The notes under the pieces were generated by a model, which had not been told where the DNA came from, did not search any database, and saw only the letters and a list, made by a program, of their open reading frames with translations. Of a stretch of 43,542 bases of DNA, positions 25,189 through 32,852 are shown piece after piece. The stretch's first letter is position 1. Each line of letters opens with the position of its first letter. The position numbers and the translations under genes were made by a program. Source of the stretch: a virus; the IMG/VR virus record IMGVR_UViG_3300020439_001732, positions 1 through 43,542 of that record; one strand, written 5' to 3'.

Positions 25189-26901
25189 TTAATTATTTTC
25201 AATTTCTTCAATTTTTATTCTCGCCCTCGTATGACCAAAATTTCTCTTCGTGTATTTTTCCCAACCCTTACGTTTGATAAATAACTTAGTGAAGTATTTA
25301 TCTAATCTATCTTGTTCTTTTCTAAGGTAATCAGTATGACAACCAACTTGAAATGTTTTCTTTGGTCTCCACAATAACTCTTCTGAAATATCATTCTCAA
25401 ACGCCTTCCGTAAAATAAACTTCATCACATTACCATCTTTGTGTTTTGTATCAAACACATCAATCGTATCTCTTTGGGAATGATTTTCATCACGATACTT
25501 CGTAGGTATCTGTAATCCAAAATCAATAACTTCTTTATTTAAAAATGGTGTACGTAATTCTACTTTACCACCATACATCATAGCTTTATTAGTACGAACT
25601 AAATTACTCTTATGTAAACCATTCAATAGATTAATTCTTTTCTGATGCCAGTGAATTGGTTGATTCCAACAAAATCTTTTTACATCACCATAAGAAGCAA
25701 ATATCTCATCTGCTCCCTCACCACCAAACACAACTTTATATCCTTTATCTCTAATCTCCCACGCCAAGAATAACTGAGCAACTGCAGGTGATACTTGAGT
25801 CCACTTATACGTTTCACTAGCCCATACTGATTCCTCTAACACTTCATCTATTTCATCACGTTCAACATTCACTTCGTGTAACTTGATACCAAATTCTTTT
25901 GCGGCCATCCGAGCATAATATAAATCATCTTTAACTTTAGATTTTCTTGTAGGATTAACGTTAACTACAAACGCCTCCATATTAGGATACTTCTTTGATA
26001 ACAGATAAGTAATAATAGTACTATCAATACCACCACTTAATATAGTACAGATTGGTACATCACTTATTGTTTCATTATCAACAGCTTTCTCTAATACATT
26101 TCTGAATCCATTAACATAATAATCTAATCCTTTATCTTCTGAATCAAAATCTATAAACTCTTCTTCTGTTCTTGTATAGTATGATTGATTATCTTTATCG
26201 TATTCTGTATGTTTGAAATTATACCATCTTATTTCTTCCATAGTGTATCCACCATCATCAATAAATTTATTTGGTGAGAACTTAATTATCGTACCAGGTA
26301 AAACAGGATGTATACTTTCTTTCTCTCTCCATTTGTGAATCGGAACGTACTTAGGATTTTTAACATCTATCTTGTAGTACTCATCATCCAACCCAACCAT
26401 CAATCCTTTGGCCTCACTCGAAAAAGAAAAACGATTATTTTTATACACGTAGTACAAAGGTAAACGACCGATAAAATCCCTACCAAGATAAGTGGTATCT
26501 TCTACCTTATCGTAAAGTGAAAAACAAAACATACCATCTAACTCACGTAAAGCCGATGGTAAATCGGAAAGGTTGTGTATAAGATAGTAAAGTAAAAGTT
26601 CGGAATCACTCTTCTTAGTTTTAAAGTTATAAAGTTTACGAAGTTTTTTATCAAACTTATCAAAGGATGTTTTCCATAATTCGCCATTGAACGCCAAATA
26701 AAATCTCGAATCATCGGAAATCATCGGTTGATTAGCCGTTTCACTTAAATCTTGGATGGATAAACGATTATGCGAGAGATACATATTATCGTTAAATGAG
26801 AAAATTACATTACCATCCGTACCTCGATGCATTAATGTTTGTAATCCTTTTACAACTTGTTTTTCATTAGGGAAATTATTTCCCCCTATTATACCACACA
26901 T
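25189..26901 (-). CDS. asnB: Asparagine synthase (glutamine-hydrolysing)
   Basis: 570 residues, near the family length (about 550-600). Cys2 of MCGIIGG is the glutaminase nucleophile, with HRGTDG, LSHNRLSIQD and FNGELW in the class II amidotransferase domain. The synthetase half has the PP-loop SGGIDST (289-295) and VFGGEGADEIFASYGD. It makes Asn from Asp and Gln with ATP, or in phages and polysaccharide clusters amidates other carboxylates. It is near a ParB-like, hydroxylase and PLP-enzyme cassette and a DNA methylase, so a base- or sugar-related amidation is a possible alternative. Confidence 0.9.
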   Translation of the reverse strand: MCGIIGGNNFPNEKQVVKGLQTLMHRGTDGNVIFSFNDNMYLSHNRLSIQDLSETANQPMISDDSRFYLAFNGELWKTSFDKFDKKLRKLYNFKTKKSDSELLLYYLIHNLSDLPSALRELDGMFCFSLYDKVEDTTYLGRDFIGRLPLYYVYKNNRFSFSSEAKGLMVGLDDEYYKIDVKNPKYVPIHKWREKESIHPVLPGTIIKFSPNKFIDDGGYTMEEIRWYNFKHTEYDKDNQSYYTRTEEEFIDFDSEDKGLDYYVNGFRNVLEKAVDNETISDVPICTILSGGIDSTIITYLLSKKYPNMEAFVVNVNPTRKSKVKDDLYYARMAAKEFGIKLHEVNVERDEIDEVLEESVWASETYKWTQVSPAVAQLFLAWEIRDKGYKVVFGGEGADEIFASYGDVKRFCWNQPIHWHQKRINLLNGLHKSNLVRTNKAMMYGGKVELRTPFLNKEVIDFGLQIPTKYRDENHSQRDTIDVFDTKHKDGNVMKFILRKAFENDISEELLWRPKKTFQVGCHTDYLRKEQDRLDKYFTKLFIKRKGWEKYTKRNFGHTRARIKIEEIENN

Positions 26902-26916
26902 ATATAACTCACTTCA

Positions 26917-28527
26917 TTAACTTTTATAGAACACAAATATAGGTTCAAACTTATATGCCTTACCATTATGTTTTACTGCGTTTTTAATTCCACTTTTACT
27001 TGGGTCTAATCCTACCATTCTTGTCATTAACATTTTCAATCTACCTTTATACTCTCCACCTAACTCTGATATAATATCAATACTATCTTGTTCAAGTGGG
27101 TAGTATAGGGAGTCGCCAATCTTAATATCTGCGATATTCCAAAGGATGTATCTATCATTTTTAAGATAAGTGTACGCCGTAGTTAAAGTAGGTCTTAGAA
27201 AGTTATCTCTCCAATCCTCATACTCTGAATAGGCTTTGAAACTTTGATTCTCATCTTGTGAATATTGTTCACGATTAAAATAAGGTGGTGAAGTAAACAC
27301 GATATCCAACTTACCTTTATACTTTTGAAAGTTTGGATTATTACCAATCAACTCACTACCATCTGTAAACACATCATAAGTATTACTTTTCTTTTCTACA
27401 TCAAAAAATCTTTGAAACGTTTCACTTTCATTATCCACACAATTGTTATTATAGAAATCAGCAACTGCTTGATATCTACCACTCGTATCTGGATTAGGGT
27501 CTGTTCCAACATAGTGTGCTTTCTTTCTCATACTCATAGCACCAATAATTCTACCACCCCAACCACTACTACTATCATAAATTGTAATTGGTTCATCTAC
27601 GTGAGATGTATATGTTTCATACAAATACTTAGCAGTTAATGCTGGAAAGTTTACTGCAGGTTGTCCACAACTCAATCTAAACACTTGTAATATCTTTGGA
27701 AAGATACCATCGGTTTTATCATACCAACGAATCAAATAAAAATACTTTGTAACTTTACCACTCTTGGCCGTACTCTCACTCGGTATATCTCCAAGATTAC
27801 TAACTTGTCTATCATTTAAATAACCTTGTTCGTGTAACTCTTTTACTTCATCTGCAGTTAAATATAAATTCTTAAACCCTTGATACTCTTCATTAAATGT
27901 ACCATAATTATCTGTCGTGATATCTTTAACTCTAGCCATAACGATATCATAGTTAGAATATTTATCCACGAACACTTTACCAGCGTGTACATCTTTAATA
28001 AACTCTATACCACTTTGTCCATCCCAAAATGGATTCTCATCTCTTTTGTTTACAACACTTCTACTCCAACTATACATTGAATCACGTTTAACCGCACGTG
28101 CCATAGTTTTAACAAACTTCTCTTCCATATCAGGTTGTGAGAAATGGTCATAAATACTCAAACCATTATCCGCTGTTTTACCAATTGATATTTTTGTTTT
28201 TAACATTGTTGGGAAGAATTGATTTACGGCACTTGCATCTTTATTAAAGTTTTGGATAATACCAAGTGATTGTTTATCACCAGTCAAATCTTCTTCAAGA
28301 AAGTTACAAGGATTATCTTTTAATTTAGAAAAGGATTTTATGATACCAGCTTCATCTTTACCAATGACAGGTGGTGTACCATACTCATCCCATTGTGTAG
28401 TTACTTCTTCACGAAGTAGACGAGCCCACTCTACGAACTCATCATCATTCATCGAAAGTAATTCGTGATATGTAGTGTTGGATTTAAACTCAGAAAATTT
28501 ACTTCTTTCGTAAAACCACTTTTTCAA
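26917..28527 (-). CDS. DNA methyltransferase (N4/N6-amino type) with long N-terminal domain
   Basis: 536 residues. Motif IV is TSPPYF (412-417). Motif I-like is YDSSSGWGGRIIGAMSM (318-333), followed by GTDPNP. The order motif I then IV, with a C-terminal LWNIADIKIGD, fits amino-methyltransferases that methylate adenine N6 or cytosine N4. The N-terminal 290 residues are not assigned. The start is a TTG at 28527, with GAGG before it, since no ATG is near. A phage methylase may protect against restriction; no cognate nuclease is next to it. Confidence 0.86.
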   Translation of the reverse strand: MKKWFYERSKFSEFKSNTTYHELLSMNDDEFVEWARLLREEVTTQWDEYGTPPVIGKDEAGIIKSFSKLKDNPCNFLEEDLTGDKQSLGIIQNFNKDASAVNQFFPTMLKTKISIGKTADNGLSIYDHFSQPDMEEKFVKTMARAVKRDSMYSWSRSVVNKRDENPFWDGQSGIEFIKDVHAGKVFVDKYSNYDIVMARVKDITTDNYGTFNEEYQGFKNLYLTADEVKELHEQGYLNDRQVSNLGDIPSESTAKSGKVTKYFYLIRWYDKTDGIFPKILQVFRLSCGQPAVNFPALTAKYLYETYTSHVDEPITIYDSSSGWGGRIIGAMSMRKKAHYVGTDPNPDTSGRYQAVADFYNNNCVDNESETFQRFFDVEKKSNTYDVFTDGSELIGNNPNFQKYKGKLDIVFTSPPYFNREQYSQDENQSFKAYSEYEDWRDNFLRPTLTTAYTYLKNDRYILWNIADIKIGDSLYYPLEQDSIDIISELGGEYKGRLKMLMTRMVGLDPSKSGIKNAVKHNGKAYKFEPIFVFYKS

Positions 28528-28548
28528 TTATAACCTCAATTTGTATTT

Positions 28549-29091
28549 TTAATTATTTAATGTCAATAAATCAGTTTTCATTATCTTAGCATCTGTGAAC
28601 TTATAAGGTTCAGTACCAGGTGTTTCCAAGATGTCGATTCGGTTAACCCATCTTGGATTCATTGTATCTTTTACCTGATAAACCCCATCCTTACCATCAG
28701 TATTTTTTAGAACTATAAAGTCTCCATAATCGAGAAAGCCTCCCCATCGTTTCAAAAGATTCCTACTAACCGCTATAAATCGGTAATCGCTAGCTTTATG
28801 TACCCTAATACGCGTTCCATCCGCGAGAATGTTCGGTGTGGAATCAGTTTGAGCACGAACAGGATGATACATTGTTACAGTCACATCTAATCCCTCAAGT
28901 TTAAATTCTTCAACTAAAGAATTTAGTCTTTCGTTCTCTTTCCGAAGTTCGACAACGGATTCTCGATGAATCTCTTTATAGTTTTCAAAAATCTCAGTCC
29001 ACACAAATGTATTGAAAAACAATACTATGTAGAGCCATTTGTTTTTTAGTAAATACTTCATAATTTCGGATGAAGTTATCTTCACACTCAT
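28549..29091 (-). CDS. Membrane-anchored 3D-domain protein (lytic transglycosylase-like)
   Basis: 180 residues from ATG 29091 (GGAG 11 nt upstream). One N-terminal span is visible (WLYIVLFFNTFVWTEIF), then a short coiled coil (ELRKENERLNSLVEEF). The C-terminal 110 residues form a 3D domain (double-psi beta barrel of the MltA/RlpA kind): TVTMYHPVRAQTDSTPNILA, GTRI, RFIAVSRNLLKRWGG, YGDFIVL, YQVKDTM and NRIDIL, with the aspartates that name the family. Such domains cut peptidoglycan glycans. An anchored form suggests a signal-anchor endolysin or cell-wall remodelling enzyme. No other endolysin is seen in this window. Confidence 0.8.
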   Translation of the reverse strand: MSVKITSSEIMKYLLKNKWLYIVLFFNTFVWTEIFENYKEIHRESVVELRKENERLNSLVEEFKLEGLDVTVTMYHPVRAQTDSTPNILADGTRIRVHKASDYRFIAVSRNLLKRWGGFLDYGDFIVLKNTDGKDGVYQVKDTMNPRWVNRIDILETPGTEPYKFTDAKIMKTDLLTLNN

Positions 29092-29148
29092 TATATAAAT
29101 ATCTCCTTTCATTCTAAAAACGTTTATTTTTTTATAACAATTTATTTG

Positions 29149-29553
29149 TGGAGCTGGTGGGATTCGAACCCACGTCCTGTTTGTTTTCTAATCTTAGTCA
29201 TTCACAGCTTAGTTAGGTTTCTACCCTCCGAGAAGATACCTACAAACCACCGACTATTATTCTTGGATAGTTCCGTACATCATTTATACTCATTGTGTCT
29301 TTGAGTTGGTGTTCAACTTATTTTATGACCGAGTGTTGAACAACTCAGTACCTTATGCCGCGTAGGCGTAAGATGGTTGAGAATCACCAATTGGTAATTC
29401 AACAGAGTAATCATACTCTGCTAAATGCCAATCTATCTCTAACCCGTCAAGCGTAAACTCGCCAGTTTGTGTTATGAGTCTTTTTGTACGGGTCTTACTC
29501 AAACCCTGCTGCACTAACGAATCGAATAACACCAGTCGATACCGTTCAGCCCC
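29149..29553 (-). ncRNA. ssrA: tmRNA (ssrA), phage-encoded
   Basis: About 405 nt, one-piece. The 5' end GGGGCTG (29553-29547) pairs with 3' CAGCTCC (29156-29150), then discriminator A; CCA is not encoded. After the 5' stem comes GGTATCGACTGG, the tmRNA D-loop-like start. Near the 3' end TGACTAAG precedes the T arm GTGGG-TTCGAAT-CCCAC. The tag frame is near the middle: after TTTAGCA it reads GAG TAT GAT and ends in GDSQPSYAYAA and TAA (29355-29353). The tag of about 21 residues ends YAYAA, a ClpXP-type degron. It would rescue stalled ribosomes with a phage-specific tag. The gene begins 4 nt after a small ORF. Confidence 0.96.
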
Positions 29554-29557
29554 ATAT

Positions 29558-29707
29558 TTAATCAATTTCATCATCACCATCTTCCCACATAAATGGGTCA
29601 TCTATTTCTGATATTACAGATAGTGATTCTATTAACTCTTCAATGATACCCCAATCTTCTTCATTGTAGGCCATTTCAAGTTTTTTAATAATTTCTGCTA
29701 TACTCAT
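29558..29707 (-). CDS. 49-residue acidic protein just upstream of tmRNA
   Basis: Starts MSIAEIIKKLEMAYNEEDWG and ends MWEDGDDEID. Very acidic and helical. A CGGAG lies upstream, with an ATACTTAT motif (29728-29735) further up. The stop codon is only 4 nt before the tmRNA 5' end, so the tmRNA must be processed from a common transcript or start within this gene. Real coding is supported by the ribosome site and by codon use; no family recognised. Confidence 0.7.
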   Translation of the reverse strand: MSIAEIIKKLEMAYNEEDWGIIEELIESLSVISEIDDPFMWEDGDDEID

Positions 29708-29743
29708 TTGTAATCTTCTCCGCTTGTATAAGTATTAATTATC

Positions 29744-30319
29744 TTAAAAAGAATACTCAACGCCAACTTTAAATTTATAGTGTTTTACACCCTTAACATC
29801 ATTGTAATCAAATATATTACTAATAGTAACATTCTCATTTAATTTGTAATTTAATCTAATATCTTCTTCCCAATCAAATCTATCATATCCCGTCAACTCA
29901 TCACGAAACCAATAACCATCAAACTTAGCTTCCATAGATAATCTACCATTGATTTCTTTTTTTGATGAATGTCCTACAGATAAACCACTTTCAAATTTCT
30001 CATCAGAATATAAACCTGTATATCCTATAGAGTAATTACCTTTACGATAACGAACGTCAGCCTTACCATATTTTAAATCACGAGATGTTTTATTAACATA
30101 TTGTGGTTTAAAATAAAAGTTCTCTGGTTTCCATATAAACCATACTTCATCATCAATATAATTTTCACCTAACTCTCGTTCCCAATCACGTTTGACGTAA
30201 AGAGTTTCATTTCGCATACCAATAGATACTTCATAATCATCTTTTGGTATTGTGATATCATTGGGTGTTCTCATAGCAAAACTTGAAAACAATACTAATC
30301 CACTTAATAATCCGTTCAT
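29744..30319 (-). CDS. Putative phage-encoded outer-membrane beta-barrel protein
   Basis: 191 residues. The N-terminus is a signal-like stretch (MNGLLSGLVLFSSFA), after which alternating strands dominate: FYFKPQYVNKTS, KADVRYRKGNYSIGYTGLYS, GRLSMEAKFDGYWF, IRLNYKLNENVTISNIFDY. The last strand KFKVGVEYSF ends in Phe, the standard C-terminal signal for BAM-dependent insertion. It has about eight strands, like a small OmpA/Ail-type barrel. Phage Lom-type proteins and superinfection exclusion are known parallels. The first gene downstream of two membrane mini-genes; TAA/ATG near overlap with 48-residue ORF. Confidence 0.72.
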   Translation of the reverse strand: MNGLLSGLVLFSSFAMRTPNDITIPKDDYEVSIGMRNETLYVKRDWERELGENYIDDEVWFIWKPENFYFKPQYVNKTSRDLKYGKADVRYRKGNYSIGYTGLYSDEKFESGLSVGHSSKKEINGRLSMEAKFDGYWFRDELTGYDRFDWEEDIRLNYKLNENVTISNIFDYNDVKGVKHYKFKVGVEYSF

Positions 30320-30466
30320 TTAATAACCTCTCATTAACTTATCTAATTCTGACAAAGCTTCCATACCTTGAGAAAATGAATATAAGAAATATAATAATAT
30401 ACAACCCGCTACAAACGTAAGTCCATTTATTATTATTTCAAACATAAGTTCTACTTTTGGATTCAT
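30320..30466 (-). CDS. 48-residue single-span membrane protein
   Basis: Frame from ATG 30466 to TAA 30320, overlapping the upstream stop as ATGA and ending right before the barrel gene ATG. The product starts MNPKVELMFEIIINGLTFVA, has one hydrophobic span at about residues 9-31 (ILLYFLYSF) and a charged C-terminus. Too small for recognition; supported by coupling on both sides. Confidence 0.65.
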   Translation of the reverse strand: MNPKVELMFEIIINGLTFVAGCILLYFLYSFSQGMEALSELDKLMRGY

Positions 30467-30573
30467 TTCTTTTTCTTTCTGGTATATTTTCTTTTAGGTT
30501 TTGTTCTAACTTTAGTTCTTCTCTCACCAACTATAATTGTGGTAAGTAACTCACACGCTTCTTGAAACGTCAT
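30463..30573 (-). CDS. 36-residue basic peptide
   Basis: Frame from ATG 30573 (overlapping the upstream stop as ATGA) to TGA 30463. It reads MTFQEACELLTTIIVGERRT and ends with a run of Lys/Arg (KPKRKYTRKKKK). The basic tail could bind nucleic acid. Coding is inferred from overlap with both neighbours. Confidence 0.58.
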   Translation of the reverse strand: MTFQEACELLTTIIVGERRTKVRTKPKRKYTRKKKK

Positions 30574-30779
30574 TCTATTACCTCTACTATTTTAGATTCT
30601 TTAACTACTTTAACTTCAAATGGATAAGGTGAATCTTTTAAAACCTCATTCACTTTTGCCTCTCCTACACTTACAGAATCACAACCAATTAAAAAACTCC
30701 TACGAGTTTTCTTTTCACGAACTCCGTTCTTTGTTGGTATCTCTTCTGTAAATACTACTTGTGCTTCAAAATAAGCCAT
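30570..30779 (-). CDS. DUF4494-like small protein
   Basis: 69 residues, with AGGAG before the ATG. The pattern MAYFEAQVVFTEE, VREKKTRRSFLIGCDSVSVG, EAKVNEVL and FEVKVVKESKIVEVIE resembles DUF4494, a short domain found in Bacteroidota and their phages (a strand, then a 'sv.eAe.' helix, then 'Fev..i.k..'). The function of the family is not known. The match is by eye. Confidence 0.68.
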   Translation of the reverse strand: MAYFEAQVVFTEEIPTKNGVREKKTRRSFLIGCDSVSVGEAKVNEVLKDSPYPFEVKVVKESKIVEVIE

Positions 30780-30787
30780 CTTAACTC

Positions 30788-31258
30788 CTATAAGTAAATT
30801 CGTTGGCCAGTGCCAACGTGTTGTTCATAAAACTTTCCCTCTACATCGTGCCATACATAAGGGTCTTCTGAATTCTCTGTCCATCCAAACTTAGAATAAT
30901 ATTCATAATCTTTTCTAAGTAGATTGGCTCTATGTGATGAATGTATTCTTTCATTACCAATCCAATGTGGAATTACTATATCTTCAACATCATAATATTT
31001 CATATTATTGTTGTATCCCCTATCTTCCCACTCCTTAATAATAATATTAGTGTAAAGTTTTAATGCTGGTAAATATGGTTTCCACATAACACTACACGGA
31101 TGATTTGTCCAACCCTTGTAAGGTTTACCATCTTTACGTGGAACACCACTAATCGCATTAATAATTTGCATACCCTCAACTCGTTGTTTACCAAGTCTTC
31201 TCCAATCCAATACTTTGGCTGATTCTTTGAAACTTGGGTAAGGTAAAAATGTTTGCAT
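30788..31258 (-). CDS. MSMEG_6728-like protein (pyrimidine-dimer DNA glycosylase relative)
   Basis: 156 residues starting MQTFLPYPSFKESAKVLDWR, then RLGKQRVEGMQIINAI, NHPCSVMWKPY, IIKEWEDRGY and SHRANLLRKDYEYYSKFGW. This is the compact MSMEG_6728 type, related to T4 endonuclease V (denV), which removes pyrimidine dimers. The key N-terminal residue in DenV is Thr2; here it is Gln2, so the catalytic mechanism cannot be assumed. Its ATG overlaps the preceding stop as TAATG with AAGGAG 11 nt away. Probably DNA repair or nucleic acid binding. Confidence 0.75.
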   Translation of the reverse strand: MQTFLPYPSFKESAKVLDWRRLGKQRVEGMQIINAISGVPRKDGKPYKGWTNHPCSVMWKPYLPALKLYTNIIIKEWEDRGYNNNMKYYDVEDIVIPHWIGNERIHSSHRANLLRKDYEYYSKFGWTENSEDPYVWHDVEGKFYEQHVGTGQRIYL

Positions 31259-31398
31259 TAGTATTCAGGTCTCCTTCCGAAATTGTTCTTTTCGATTCTT
31301 TTTTTCCAATGTCTTTTATATAAGAATAACTGCCACATAAAATAAATAGCCTTTCCTATATCTTCAACAAACCATTTGACTTTTAATAAGTAGTACAT
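31258..31398 (-). CDS. 46-residue basic/aromatic peptide, possibly membrane-associated
   Basis: Frame from ATG 31398 to TAA 31258, next to the following ATG as TAATG. It reads MYYLLKVKWFVEDIGKAIYF, MWQLFLYKRHWKKRIEKN and ends FGRRPEY. Amphipathic/hydrophobic first half, strongly basic second half. It has no clear ribosome site but follows the preceding gene by 7 nt. Confidence 0.55.
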   Translation of the reverse strand: MYYLLKVKWFVEDIGKAIYFMWQLFLYKRHWKKRIEKNNFGRRPEY

Positions 31399-31405
31399 AA
31401 AAATC

Positions 31406-31501
31406 TCAAAACTTAAAAAAATCTGAATAGTCATCTTTATAAAAGGTCCACGCCAGATAGAGAACTAATAATGTAATACCCAATCCTAAATATAACTCCA
31501 T
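31406..31501 (-). CDS. 31-residue single-span membrane peptide
   Basis: Starts MELYLGLGITLLVLYLAWTF, then YKDDYSDFFKF. AAGGAG lies 7 nt before ATG 31501, a strong ribosome site. One hydrophobic span at the N-terminus, acidic/aromatic tail. It is one of several minute membrane peptides in this operon. Confidence 0.65.
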   Translation of the reverse strand: MELYLGLGITLLVLYLAWTFYKDDYSDFFKF

Positions 31502-31512
31502 AACTAAACTCC

Positions 31513-31830
31513 TTATTTGATTTGTAAATTTTGTAATTGTTCTGGAACATTTTTCTGTATGTAATGTTGAATAACAAACGCCTCAACTAAATGTGTGAAG
31601 AACCAAAAGAAACAAATCATCGGTACGAATATCTGATAATCCATTCCTAACTTCTCAATACCCAACCACACAAAAAATATCATTCCAATACTTTTGGTTA
31701 AGAATCCTACACCACTAAATGCAAAACCCATAACACTTCCCCTCATCACCGTAACATAAATCCCTATACACATATGCATTAGATTTAAAAATATCGGTGC
31801 TAAAAATCCTAATAAAAAATACTCAATCAT
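31513..31830 (-). CDS. Three- to four-span membrane protein
   Basis: 105 residues. Hydrophobic segments are visible at about 1-26 (FLLGFLAPIFLNLMHMCIGI), 30-60 (GFAFSGVGFLTKSIGMIFFV) and 68-92 (IFVPMICFFWFFTHLVEAFV); the C-terminus is polar (PEQLQNLQIK). No transporter family recognised. It overlaps the upstream mini-gene by 8 nt. Confidence 0.72.
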   Translation of the reverse strand: MIEYFLLGFLAPIFLNLMHMCIGIYVTVMRGSVMGFAFSGVGFLTKSIGMIFFVWLGIEKLGMDYQIFVPMICFFWFFTHLVEAFVIQHYIQKNVPEQLQNLQIK

Positions 31831-31909
31831 TGAAAATATCTCTCTCTAATTCTTTAGATAAATTCATAATAACTACAACTGCCAAAGTCCAAAATAATAT
31901 ATCAGTCAT
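31823..31909 (-). CDS. 28-residue single-span membrane peptide
   Basis: Reads MTDILFWTLAVVVIMNLSKE and ends LERDIFND. One hydrophobic span, short acidic tail. It overlaps its upstream and downstream genes by 8 nt each, which argues for translational coupling. Function unknown. Confidence 0.55.
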   Translation of the reverse strand: MTDILFWTLAVVVIMNLSKELERDIFND

Positions 31910-31982
31910 TACCAACTCCGAAGTATTCTAATATACCCCAAACCACGGCAATACTCAATACAAAAAATAATATGTAACTCAT
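31902..31982 (-). CDS. 26-residue single-span membrane peptide
   Basis: Reads MSYILFFVLSIAVVWGILEY then FGVGND. The start overlaps the stop of the 83-residue gene (ATGA), with GGAGAAGAA upstream. Almost the whole peptide is a membrane span. Function unknown. Confidence 0.55.
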   Translation of the reverse strand: MSYILFFVLSIAVVWGILEYFGVGND

Positions 31983-32230
31983 TTCTTCTCCTGTTTATTT
32001 TTATTAAATATTTTTTCCCAATTCTTATCGAATCGTTTCTTATCTGATACTCTACTCTTATCACCTTTTCCAGCATCAGAATATTTTGTTGTTTCTTTTT
32101 TACTCATTTTATACCTATAAGTTTCAGTTACCCCTGCTGCAATAATACCGATTACAAGACACCATAGACTAAATTTAGTTGGACCTAAGTGCCAGGCCGA
32201 TTCCATTAATGGATTATCTGATTCAATCAC
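31979..32230 (-). CDS. Single-span membrane protein with basic tail
   Basis: 83 residues. The span is at about 20-38 (FSLWCLVIGIIAAGVTETYR), then a charged, Lys-rich tail of 45 residues (KSRVSDKKRFDKNWEKIFNK). The start overlaps the deformylase stop by 8 nt. A cytoplasmic basic tail after a single span would suit an inner membrane adaptor. Family not recognised. Confidence 0.7.
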   Translation of the reverse strand: MIESDNPLMESAWHLGPTKFSLWCLVIGIIAAGVTETYRYKMSKKETTKYSDAGKGDKSRVSDKKRFDKNWEKIFNKNKQEKK

Positions 32231-32852
32231 TCAACACCCAACCATCTTTCAGAAACTTTTCTGTTTTTTTGTACTTCAACACTTTTACAGCATCACCTTT
32301 TTTAATTGTAACTATTTGGTTACGACCTGGTTTCTTTACTGCTCTATACGTAGTATCTATTTTTCTATCCATACAAACAATACCATTTAGATGATCTATT
32401 TCGTGTTGAACACATATTGATTCTAATAACCTATTTTCTTGTTCATTAACTTTGTTCTCTTCTTCCCATTGACCACGAACATCTTGTAACGAATCTGCCC
32501 CACTAAAAAACCATCCACTCTCTGATTGAGCGGTTGTTATATGTACATCACGATAACGTTTTGTATGTACACCTTTTTTTGGAAAACTTAAACAACCCTC
32601 ATAGTAATTTATTTCGTGTTCAAGTGAGACGATTTTTGGGTTAATGAGAACCAAAGGTTCAATAACATTGACAACGGCCACCTGTGCATCAATTCCCACT
32701 TGATTCGCTGCCAACCCAATACCGTCCCCTCTTTGGTTAAGTATCTGAAATAATTCTGTGGCAATAGCTCTTCCTTCTTCAACGGACACCTCTTTTAGTT
32801 TTTTATTAATTAAAGGATTTGATTCCTCAAGACAGTTTATTACTGATCTCAT
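32223..32852 (-). CDS. def: Peptide deformylase
   Basis: 209 residues. All three motifs are intact: GIGLAANQVG (44-53), EGCLSFP (85-91) and QHEIDH (149-154), giving the metal ligands Cys and two His and the catalytic Glu. It removes the formyl group from new proteins. Marine phage deformylases are usually about 130-160 residues. Here an insertion between motifs II and III (about 108-140: SGWFFSGADSLQDVRGQW) and a 45-residue C-terminal extension (NQIVTIKKGDAVKVLKYKK) are present. The ATG overlaps the upstream stop. With tmRNA and tRNA in the same region it suggests takeover of translation quality steps. Confidence 0.94.
   Translation of the reverse strand: MRSVINCLEESNPLINKKLKEVSVEEGRAIATELFQILNQRGDGIGLAANQVGIDAQVAVVNVIEPLVLINPKIVSLEHEINYYEGCLSFPKKGVHTKRYRDVHITTAQSESGWFFSGADSLQDVRGQWEEENKVNEQENRLLESICVQHEIDHLNGIVCMDRKIDTTYRAVKKPGRNQIVTIKKGDAVKVLKYKKTEKFLKDGWVLSD

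Noticed and set aside
29353-29601. 82-codon ORF on the minus strand as a protein gene
   Set aside because: It coincides with the tmRNA; its C-terminus is the tag peptide and no ribosome site fits its start.
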